This document shows positions 34,101 through 44,800 of a stretch of DNA of 64,000 nucleotides, in pieces. A program made the position numbers and the translations under genes. This DNA comes from Parapristionchus giblindavisi (Eukaryota > Nematoda > Chromadorea > Rhabditida > Diplogasteridae): NCBI GenBank assembly GCA_943737045.1, contig CALSFV010000402.1, positions 124,001-188,000 of the forward strand, in the 5' to 3' direction. Numbering within the stretch: the first letter of the stretch is position 1; every line of letters starts with the position of its first letter. The notes beneath the pieces were generated by a model. That model was not told where the DNA came from. It did not search any database and saw only the letters and a list, made by a program, of their open reading frames with translations.

Positions 34101-35265
34101 GAGCGTAGAGTGAAATTTACTCGGGGTGAACAGATTAGACTACCTGTCTTTGATTATAATATGTTGATATGCTCATACAGGTTCTACTACAACTATGGCA
34201 GAATTCTTCATGCTTTCTGTTCTAATTCTGGCTGTTACAATGCAATCATGAAGAATGGAATAGGATATGAACCAACTAAAGGATCATGTTCGTTTGTTTT
34301 TTCTTCTTCAAAAAATGAAACGACGTAACACTGTGACTTAATTGTTGCAGTTCTTTTCGCTTCTTCTTATTTTATCATTAGTTATATCAATTTTTTTTCT
34401 TTTCACTCTGTCTTTTCTTATGATTTTAAAAATTTGAAAGATGCGATAAATATTTATTATTTATTATTAACCGCAATTTTACAATTTCTTTTAGATCCAC
34501 TCGGAAAGTTGGTCAAGAATGAGGCTCCAGCTGTCGCCAGGGCGAAAGAACTCTGTCCAACTGGCTTTAGTGCTATGAAATTACTCGGGTTTTCAAGATC
34601 CGGCGATGCTTACGTGCACAATTTGAACGGGGTAATTACATATTGATTATTTTACATTATATAACAAAGTAAATAATTGGTCTTCGAGATCAACGGGTCA
34701 TAAATTAAACCCGCAAAAAAAATGCGCTTCATATTCTTATGAAAGTGAAAAAGGTCAGAAGACTATGTTTTGTAGCAGGAAACAGCGCAACATGAAATCA
34801 ACGTCTTTTAACGTGTTCCAAATCATTTACAGCAAGGACTCGTAATGGGATATGCGCCAGCTACGAGTGTTTGTGGATTCAAAATCGCACTGAAGAAGTA
34901 TGCCTGCAGAAAGTCAAAGGGTAATATAAAACATACTCTGCTATTTCAAACTAGTAGTTTACGTATCGTTCCCACTTGAAGTAGACTTGCAAGTCAACTT
35001 CTAGTTAGAGGTAAGTTTACTGCAAGTGGTGCATAATACTGTAATGCATTTCGTCAAATGTTCTTTCACTTGTAGTAAACATGCAGTAAACTTCTAGTCA
35101 GTGACGAAATTTAAGTAGACTGCTAGATTGGAAATACAGAGTATCTGCTTCGTCTTAACTTATTCCTTCCGTTTAGACATCATGTACAGTGAGGATTTAG
35201 AATGGAACACATATTACAAAGGAATGGTACAAGACGGTGGAAAGATACAATTCTATTTGAAGTGA
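31135..35265 (+). CDS. Secreted Cys-rich protein with central Thr-rich linker, complete copy
   Basis: Function unknown; about 339 residues, extracellular by prediction. Twelve exons: 31135-31180, 31420-31559, 32045-32072, 32254-32296, 32375-32405, 32486-32707, 32766-32812, 33955-33995, 34181-34287, 34495-34631, 34833-34920, 35177-35265. The protein starts with a signal peptide (MNIQLVLLSLSFASQ), then an N-terminal region with paired cysteines (VCPNMQW, FLCTTGK, CKINF, LTCVKTGTVSVDG), a Thr/Pro linker (TTTSTTTTVKPTT), and a C-terminal half with HAFCSNSGCYN, LVKNEAPAVARAKELCP and GLVMGYAPATSVCG, ending KIQFYLK. This start was chosen because it opens a signal peptide 42 nt after a TATATAAA box. 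One unresolved point: exons 2 and 3 do not join in phase as drawn (one base short), in this and both close paralogues, so a micro-exon is probably missed. A 0.9-kb fold-back element sits in the intron after the linker exon. Confidence 0.78.
31812..31995. mobile_element. Fold-back MITE, GATTCGCCACTTCAA family (complete Cys-rich gene)
   Basis: AACAGCGAATTGTCTCAGAA at the left, TTCTGAGACAATTCGC at the right. Position (between exon 2 and exon 3) is the same as in copy 2. Confidence 0.65.
32835..33741. mobile_element. Fold-back element with GAAGCACCAGTTGCGACGG ends (intron of complete Cys-rich gene)
   Basis: Terminal inverted repeats over 60 bp: GAAGCACCAGTTGCGACGG, GACCCATATGGGTCG and TTGAGGGGGAGACCGCC, with complements at 33645-33741. 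Inner arms extend to the centre. It sits immediately downstream of the Thr-linker exon, and the exon borders are unaffected. Confidence 0.75.
34970..35130. mobile_element. Fold-back MITE, CACTTGAAGTAGACTTGCA family
   Basis: CACTTGAAGTAGACTTGCAAG, AGTTTACTGCAAGTGGTG and TTTCACTTGTAGTAAAC are repeated in both orientations. Copies at 56575-56740 and, inverted, 61795-61925 lie at equivalent places in the two palindrome arms. Confidence 0.65.
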
Positions 35266-35985
35266 TTATCGTTAAGGCGAAATGTTTCCTCGGTTTTTTA
35301 ATAAATGCAATTCGTATTTATGAGTTGTTCGAGTTTATACAAAATGACATACTACAATACATATAATTGAATTCATGTCGCACTGTCCTCAGATCTGTTG
35401 CAGTATTTATTTTTACAAAGATCAAAGATCAATTAACAATATCGTATTGCTCTTCCTTCCTCTTATGACAATGCATGTCCTTTGGATGACAGATAATCAC
35501 ATCGTCTTCGAGCGTTTTCTGAATAAAACATATCGCTCTAATTACATTTCATGCCTACGATTCGTGTTACAATTTGCATTCGTCCACTTCTGCTTAAATT
35601 TTATCGAGTGTGGACAACCCTGAGTGTGCATGGGGTTAATCTTATTGTTAGAATCCATCAACCAATGATGGTTAGCTACCGTAACCTACAGTAGCTTTTT
35701 ACAGTATTCTTATGTATCCTCAGTGTATTAACTTGTGACCGAAGACACTCCAAAATTTACCACAGTATTCTGGTCCAAGCCATTTTTCTTCGAAAGCAAG
35801 ACAAAGGAGAGACCATTGTATTCGAGAGAGTTTGTATGTTGAGCGGTCGTTCTTGCTTTGAAAGTCATGAGAACGCTGTGTTACGAGGACGTGTACATAA
35901 GCAAAATGTACTAAGTATTTACGTTACGATTCGAGCACGTAAAGAAAATGCGCGTTGTATAACCCGAAGATAAATTATCAAAAGA

Positions 35986-38900
35986 TCACAAAGTTTGAAC
36001 CTTGTTTATGAATTTGGATATGTCCTTGCTAATCCATACAGAGTCAACAACCATTTCCTTCTCCACTGAATATTGTTCGAATAGGATGTGCGTCGCATTA
36101 GGCACGGTCATCTTTGAGTAACCGTAGTCGTTGATTCTATGAGTAAAGATCAAAGATCAACTGGATAAAGATCAAAGATCAGCTTACCTGGACGCGCTGT
36201 ACGGCACAGGATCACCGAAATATGCGTAGCCAGAATGGCAGCCCTGTTACGAACAATAATTACATGCGGCAACTTTACATATATGACAAGTTATGACAAA
36301 TTAATTATTATGTGACATGAAAATAATAATAGCAATAATCAATTACCTATATGATATGACAAATGCACACTCATATTTTGTATTTTTGCTATTTTCCCAT
36401 GTTTTTTTTCAAATCGATATTATATAAAATATAATAAATCAATTAACAAAATTGTACTTACTGCCGATCCAGATATGATATAGATCGGTCCTTCAGGGTT
36501 CGTGTAGGGATCGGGCTTCTGAGGATAGCAAAAATTAAAATATTTAAATAAACCAATCAAGTCCAGTTTAATATCGAATCACCTATTTTTTCTCATTATC
36601 GTTTTATTTAAAAGTAGCTAATTGGACACTCTCCGCTCTGGCAATGCTCTCTTGCTTTTTGTATACAACAGACTATTGCCAATGCGGAGAACAAAAATAT
36701 AAACTGAATTTCAATGTGATAATTCAAATAATTAAAAATAATTCAAACATTCAATCCATCCGCAGATCGAGGCAGGAATCGTTCGTACGAATGTTCATGA
36801 CCCGCAAAGCCAATGTCCACATTGTTCTCCACGAATATGCTCTCCAGACCGGGCATGTTCAGAAATCCGTCGCGAACCTACTCGGTTGATCTTTGATCTT
36901 TGATCTTTGAATTTTGATTCTTGATCTTTGATCTATGGCACTCACCAGTCGATTCTCGAAAGCGTTGCACTCCTCACTATTCTCGTTGGAACAGTAAAAA
37001 GGGCGATGAAAGTAAGTGATGATCCAGGGTCGCTTGGCTCGATTTGCTTGGGCTTTCTAAACGAGTAAAGTGATTCGATTCATTTATCAAGAAATAAATT
37101 ATTGAATGAATAATTTAATCACTTAAATCCACACCCGAGCTAATTTCACTCTCCGCTCTGGCAACACAATGAAAGCGAGAGAGCATTGCCAGAGCGAAGA
37201 GCTAAATAAAGCCTCGGTGTCCCTTGAAATAAGTTATGTTAATCATACCGCAAGATCCTTTTCCAGCCATGCATATTGATTGAATACGGGCTGCATTCCG
37301 TAAAGATAATAGAATCCATAATATTCCGACGACAGTCCGATAAAGTGGATGGGTCCCACGTCGAAGCTGCAATTGATTCATACGGTAGGTCAGTCGATAA
37401 ATCGATCGAACCTGTAGAATTGATTGTCACCGTAACCCTCGTCGGGCATGGTGAACGAGTTACTGTATGTCGTGTAGTTAGCGACATAGGACTCCTGAAA
37501 CAATTTCTCTACAACTTACCAGCAAATAACAAATATCAAAAACATACTGTAATCATAACATTAGTGAGATGAATTAAGATAATTCTATTTTGATTGTGAA
37601 CGAATATAGAAGAAAATACATAGATTACTAGACTGTGAGAAAAAAAAGAGCAAAAATATATGAAAAAGGGAATATTTTCAGGGTATAAAGTTTTTCAAGG
37701 TAAAAAATAGCACTGGTATTATAAAACAATTTGCCGTGCTAATAGTAAGATAAGAATATTCACTTCGGCCTCGTGATTTCCTGCGATAACCATGTAAGGA
37801 ACGGTGGCGAAGAGAGGCTGGAGCGTGTTGAAGTATTGATCGCCCACCGTACCGTTCTTCGAGAAGAGATCGTAGGCGATATCTCCTGTTTATTGATTGA
37901 TAATTACATGTTTGCGATAAAAATAAGATTGCTAATCGCTTCGCCCACATGGAAAAGGCAAGATTTACAGATTTTTGATCAATCGATGATGATTTTGTGA
38001 TATAAAGTAGAGCTCGATCAAGTTTGTTCATTGTGTGCTTCATATTTGGCCGCATCATTAATTTCAGCGGAGTATATTTATTTTTGAAAACTCACCTTTT
38101 TGGACCAGTGTGATTTACCTTTCATTTATTTTTCTTATTAATATAAATTTTTGTTTTATTTTATTAGTCATAGAAGAACTAATTTGGGTACTAAAAATTA
38201 GCATTAAACAAACGTGCGTTTAAAAAACAAGCATAGTAAAAGCATTGAATACTTTTATGTGTTCTCTCGTCATTTTTAATTTTTCTCAAATCGTGTTGTC
38301 CGAAAATGGGATAATTTAGATCGAACTATTGTCACATCAATCTCTCCTCAAGTGTTTAGTAATTCTATAAAGGTTGCAATCCAGTAATTGCACTTATATC
38401 GTCGCTACTTCTTATTTTAATAAGTATTTTAATTGTTTATGAAAAATATCTCTCTTGTCTCTTTTCTCCAAGATGCGATAAATATATTATTATTAAATAT
38501 ATTATTATTATTTAAAAAATATTCTTCGCGACTTACCAACATGAATGATGAGGTCGAATGATTTCTTGGCTGCTTCTTCGAGAAGATGAGGAATACTCTC
38601 TCCATTGTAGACGCCAAGGTCACCGAATACCTGAAAATTCGTTTGTTAATTTTAAAATATTTTAATATTTCAATATTTGCAATTTGTGTGCAACCATTTT
38701 TTGTTGAAAGATATTCTTCAACATATTGTATCTCTTCAAATTTCATTTTAATGTTAACAGTTACTGCTTAAAAGGTTGTAAAGATAAAATTCGGAAAAAA
38801 ATAAATAAAAAGGGAAAATCAAACCAAAATGGAGTATGGAGGTTCGAGTGGTAATTGTTTGAACACGAACTCTACGGAGAGAAAGCCCGGCCGGCCTACT

Positions 38901-39573
38901 TGGTACACTGAAAGTTAATGGTTAGAAATTTCAAACGGTCTAATTCATCCATAAATAATATGGATTAACCGATAATATCTATCAATCAATTATTCACCCT
39001 CTCCAAAGGGGTAGTTCTCTGTTCACTTTCCCCACTCAAATTGTAAATTATATTATTTTCCTTGTGCAAATTTCTTCATTTCAATCATATCTTACTATTT
39101 GAACCGTTTTTATGATGTATGATAAAATAAACAAACAACTATTGCATCGACCTACCGTATGAGTCTCCCGGATTCAAACCAGTCATTGTGGCTCTATGCA
39201 CGTAACGAGTCCAGTTCGTTGGATTCACAAATCTGCAAATGTCGATCGATAATCGATAGTTGGATGATTATCGATTGATCCCTACTTTGTAGTCTGTGCA
39301 GCAATCGTCGTGATCTTGCTCGTGAACACCTTGCGATACTCAATCTGCTGGGGTACTGTAATCGATCGATTGATAAACTACAGATTACGGTGGATATGGT
39401 CACTTACTGTCATCAAAAGTCACCCATGTTGCGGACATTTCGGTGTTGACGTGCGTGAGCGCGATGTGTATCTGCTGCGGCATTCCGCTCGAGACCTCGA
39501 TCAGAGGGAATACGGTACCGCCGAGTACGGTAGCCCATAACAATGATGCAATCGCCAAACTGTATGGTATCAT
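35986..39573 (-). CDS. Purple acid phosphatase (metallophosphatase), secreted
   Basis: Binuclear-metal purple acid phosphatase hydrolysing phosphomonoesters, predicted extracellular or lysosomal. About 13 exons from 39573 down to the stop at 35986. N-terminus: signal peptide ([19 protein letters not shown]), then the fibronectin-like domain typical of the family ([20 protein letters not shown]). The catalytic domain shows the five conserved blocks: VFGDLGVYN (38540-38632), HVG-DIAYD split across an intron, VIAGNHEAE (near 37775), [12 protein letters not shown] (near 37000) and [12 protein letters not shown] (near 36780), followed by [12 protein letters not shown]. The tail [13 protein letters not shown] lies at 35986-36030. 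Length near 400 residues is usual for animal family members. I see no frameshift. It is convergent with the Cys-rich gene ending at 35265. Short AAAGATC/GATCTTT repeats fill two of its introns. Some middle exon borders are approximate. Confidence 0.9.
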
Positions 39574-41822
39574 ACCTGAAGAATAATGCAATGAAAATTG
39601 ATCAGTATTTAACGACACCAAAAGAGGAATAACTAACAAGAATTCTACTCTTTTCAATAAGAACAAGTCGACATAAGAGGTGCCCTAAACGTCAGTTCCT
39701 ATTTAGTGCAGACTGAGAAAGGGATTACAAAAGTACGCAACAAAAGTGGAAGGCAGACAAATTCCCGGGAATTCTTTATCGACAAAAAAAGAAAATGAGG
39801 TGGAGGGATTCGAAGAGCATGAGACTGATCGGACGATGAGCACTTGATAATCATGAAAGGATGCCGCCTTCTCCTATTATCACGCAACGCAGCCGTTTCT
39901 TCGTGGGAATAATGGCCTTCACCTTTTGCATATACAAATAAAGCCCCATATCATTCACACCTCTTAAAGGGAGCGTAGCCATGGTCTATTCGCGCCTTGT
40001 GGCCGACAGAGAAGAAATAGTAAGTGAAGTGAGAAGACAGTTGCCTTCGCAGTTAATGAAGTAATAATGTAAAATGTTCAAATATATGTTTTGCATGCAC
40101 AATAATAGTACCAATAGAAAATGTTACTGAAATAATTGAATTAATAACGGTTTTCATCCTCTTTTAAATTAAAAAAAAACATATAAGGAATACATGAAAT
40201 GTTTTCGTCTGGTACGCTCAATATTTTTACTAACATTTATTTAATAAATGATGACTAAATATCTCTATTAGAATTCTTTTAGGATTAGCCCTACCTAGAT
40301 GCAGGGAATTGCATTTATGTGATGCAAGGGGTAATTGCCAATCAGCAGCCCATTGAACTATAGTGTCAACAACTATAGTGTCAGAATGGCTTTTAAAATC
40401 AAATCTTGTATTCAATTCCACTTTAAAAATAGAATTTCTTTAAAGTTTATCATTGTTTATCTTACCGTAAAAATTGGAACTAAGTCGTTGCGATTAGCCA
40501 GTGGAAGGTGCACGAGTTGCACTATCCATCACTAGCTTGCCGTACAGAACTAATAGGTGGGAACGTTGTTCTTGCTTTCCTATTCATCGATTTGGGGGCA
40601 GAACTTCAATTCATTCCAACACAGTGGGATATTTCCGTCGAATAATAGGAACTCTGTTGAATACATTACCCTCAAATCTCTCTATACTGTCAGAGAAGAC
40701 AATACAACTACCCAAAACTGTCGGATATCCATCGATCCCCTCTTGTCATTCCATATTCCTTCTACCATTTTCCTGTTTTCCTGTTATTTCTCATTTCCCT
40801 CTCATTTTCCTGTTATTGACCGTATAAAATACACTTGTTTATTTGGTACGAGAGAGCCACAGCCACAGCCACAATGTGTTTCTATGTTTAGAGAGAGAGC
40901 CCAAGTGAGATAGTAAGTAGATCAGAGAGAACGCGACGAGGGAAGGGAGGGAAAGGGGTTGATCAATAGAATGCTTCTGCGTTTTACCAGCCAGTAGCAT
41001 GGCAATTATACAAGTACATTTATACGGACAATATGTGGTGGAATAAAAATAGAAATAAAAATAACTTCATGATGTATTAAATGTCGAGGTTTTCGTCCTA
41101 TTCAATGATTCCCATTCACTTTTCAATCACTTTTTTTGTACAATAGTCTTTGATGTGAGTTATCGAACCATGAAACTTCAGTTTTTCTGTTATATTATTA
41201 TTTTATTACTGCTCTATCAATAGCTTTTTTTCTTTTTAATTGTGAGAAACGATGAATGTTTATTATTATTATTATTGATTAATAAATTAATTTTGTATTC
41301 TTTCAGAGTGCACATATTTTTCTAAGCCATGTCGTGAAATAGATATTAGGTAATTCTTGAAGATACTATGCCATGAGAATGGGTACAGGACGGTCTGTTC
41401 TCAGGCCGTCTCCATGAACGGTGACAAACTCTTTTCCGTCAAACGTCACAAGCGCAAGAGGAGACTTTTGACAAAAGTATGTGCCCCTACTCACCTCTTT
41501 TCGACGATCTCATAATTTCGAACACTTTTTTCTTGTCTCCTGTCATCGAAAGACTATTACACTCACTGAAGGTGATACGAATCAACGACTAATTATACAC
41601 CTGCCTCGCCTCAATTTACTACATTTTGAGTCTACTGAATCAGCACACTTGTCTATTCATCGCGATAATTTTTTGCAAGATTTTTTTAAACAACTTTTAT
41701 TATTTCAAATATTTCAATATTTTATCAACAACAATTATGGAAAAAAATTATAATATAAGTATAAAATACACCAACAATAACTAACCGAAATTGGCCTAAA
41801 ATATCGATTTTATCGATTGTTT
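39574..41822. other. Intergenic region between acid phosphatase and the third receptor
   Basis: Contains a TTAA-type MITE fragment (39963-40060), a reverse-transcriptase fragment (40230-40430), and unrecognised AT-rich sequence. No gene supported in 40.5-41.8 kb. Confidence 0.5.
40230..40430 (-). pseudogene. Non-LTR retrotransposon reverse transcriptase fragment
   Basis: On the minus strand: SDTIVVDTIVQWAADWQLPL followed by ASHKCNSLHLGRANPKR. This pattern (W-x-x-x-WQL, then S-KC, then LHLG) is the segment just after the catalytic FADD box in CR1/Jockey-type LINE reverse transcriptases. No flanking RT motifs are readable, so it is a short relic. Confidence 0.6.
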
Positions 41823-44800
41823 TCAACTAATTCTTGCTCGTTCCGCGGGTTTTAGCTGTATCGTGAACAGCGTCTGCCTTCGAGCCTGGGAAAATTCCTT
41901 ATTGAACACGATTCTAGCGAGAAGTCGTAAAGGAAAGAGTAGGAAAAAAGTGCAAGTGTCCCTGTAGGACTTTGAACAAATGACAGCAACGATGGTATTG
42001 ATGACAGCTTGTATATTTACTAACAGGAATATCAACGCTGTCACCGAATCTGAAATTTCGAAATATTTAAAACGCCTGAAAAATTTAAATTTCCGCTTTT
42101 ATGTGTTTTGTTTTCCAGGTACTTTCTAAAAATGGACAGCGATATTTTTTTCTATTTTTAATATTTTTAATGCGAAATTACGTAACTTAAGATCACAACC
42201 CAGAGCTAATTTTACTCTCCGCTCTTGCCGCACTCCCTCGCAGACATAGAAAGCGCAAGAATACTACAGAGCGGAGGATTTCCATTTTGCCAAATATAAT
42301 GCGCTTCTGTTGGACCACAGTATCACCTGCCCTCTGCGAGAGTGTGGTGATAGCGGCACGCTGCAAATTATGCAATCTCACTGCCCCACAGATTTGAGCT
42401 CAGATCAAAAATTTAAAACCAAAAGAACAGAATGCACTTTTGCGAAAAAAAACTTACTCTCCTTTATATTCATTCATTTCAGTGTTTTTCCATCCCTCAT
42501 GAATGATGGATGATAAACAATTTCATGTACCTGCTTCGATGATCGGAAGGATCAGGAAGAATAGATGGACGAGAAATGGAAGGGCTATGGTGACGATTGG
42601 CACAGCTATCTAGAAATAAGAGAATTATACTTCTAGTGTGTTGTTTCAGGCATAATCAAGAAACGAATTACTAATGGCAACCCCTCACTGAGCGCACGCT
42701 CGCAGGCTGATTAAGACAATTCATTGAATTGATTTTATTGGTTCATTTTTTTTCAGTGCTTTCAGTGAAATCTTTCAGATTAATTACTTAGTTTGCAAAT
42801 TCAAGAAAATAATCACCTGCAAAACGATAGCGAGAACCATTTGAATTTGGTAACTGAAAGTAATAATTTAAGTTTTTTTAAGAGAGATGGCCGTTAAGAC
42901 TCGACCACCCCCCGGACACGTGCGCTAGCAATGAGAACTGGGGGTCCATACTTGGGTGTTTGGAGTGCCCTCGGCCCTTATTACACAAAACGGCTGAAAT
43001 TTCCTGTTTGTGCCCTCAGGCTATTAGAAAAAATAAATTTAAGAAAAAAAACTTTAAAAAATCATAATTTTTCAAATTGTTGAGATGAAGTCTAAATATC
43101 ATTTGCGGTGCGTCTAGGGTGCACATACCTTGCTAATTCACTATTAGCATCGCGTTGATTCCTAAACCACTTTTTTGACTCAAAATTTTGGTTTTTTCGG
43201 ACAAATCATCGCTTGCTGTAGTTTGCTCCCAAAATTTCCGACCAGGTATTGTAGCCTAAGCAATTCTGATTGATTTCACTTAAAACTGGGTTCTTCCCGA
43301 TCGACCATTTTGTCGAATTTTTCGCTCGAACTTCTGAACTTGCGAATTTCCGAACAAATGTTTTATTTTCCAAACGATTGGCAAACGATTGGTGCGGAAT
43401 TGTGGTCTACACAAAGACTTGAGGTGAGATCAGTAAAATGACACAAGAAGCACATCACTTGGATCAGTTTGAAAATTTCGATTTTCATGACCCCGGGGTC
43501 ATGGTCCGAAAATTTCAAAATTTCTCAAGTTGGAAATGTTTTCATTTATGCAGCTTATTGTGAAGTACTAATGATGTGAATAATATTCAGCCAATGCTCA
43601 ATGGCTGATCTCTCCTTTCAACCATTTAAAAAAAAATTTCGTGCTGAATGCGTGAGAAAAATCAGAATTGTGTTTGAATCAGTTTCCAACTTGCTTTCTG
43701 TAACATTCTGCCTTAGTACTTTGCAATGTACATAATCAATATGAAAATCGTTTATTTTCGAAAATTTAAAAAAATCAATTTGAGTGCCTACTTTCACAGA
43801 AAATTTCAAAATGTTGCAGTTTTTCGACTCAAATGCTGCGACAATGAGCAAATGACAATGACAATGCGAAGTTTCATGATGAGTAAACATAGTAGAACTG
43901 AAATCCCGGTATTCCGCTCACTTTTGAAAAATCGATTTCCATGACCCCGGGGTCATGGCAAAAAAAATTAATTTTCCAAAATTAACGATTTTCATATTGA
44001 TTATGTACATTGCAAAGTGCTTAGATAGAATGTTACAGAAAGTAAGTTGGAAACTGATTCAAGCACAATTCTGATTTTTCGCACGCAATCAGAATTAAAA
44101 TTTGAGAAAAAATGGTTGAAAGGAGAGATCAGGCATTGAGCATTGGCTGAATATTATTCACATCATTAGTACTTCACAATAAGCTGCATAAATGAAAACA
44201 TTTCCAACTTGAGAAATTTTGAAAATTTCGGACCATGACCCCCGGGTCATGAAAATCGAAATTTTCAAACTGATCCAAGTGATGTGCTTCCTGTGTCATT
44301 TTACTGATCTCACCTCAAATCTTTGTGTAGACCACAATTCCGCACCAATCGTTTGCCAATCGTTTGGAAAATAAAACATTTGTTCGGAAATTCGCAAGTT
44401 CAGAAGTTCGAGCGAAAAATTCGACAAAATGGTCGATCGGGAAGAACCCAGTTTTAAGTGAAATCAATGCAGAATTGCTTAGGCTACAATACCTGGTCGG
44501 AAATTTTGGGAGCAAACTACAGCAAGCGATGATTTGTCCGAAAAAACCAAAATTTTGAGTCAAAAAAGTGGTTTAGGAATCAACGCTCATTTGATGTTAA
44601 TAGCGAATTAGCAAGCTCTGTGCACCCTAGACGCACGGCAAATGATATTTAGACTTAATCTCAACAATTTGAAAAATTATGATTTTTTAAAGTTTTTTTA
44701 AAAATATTTGTTTATTCTAATAGCCTGAGGGCACAAACAAGAAATTTCAGCCGTTTTGTGTAATAAGAACCCGGGGACACTCCTAACACCCAAGTATGGA

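Noticed and set aside
44315..44563. Overlapping open frames on both strands in the TTAA fold-back elements
   Set aside because: Mirror frames created by the hairpin structure; frames are broken differently in each copy.
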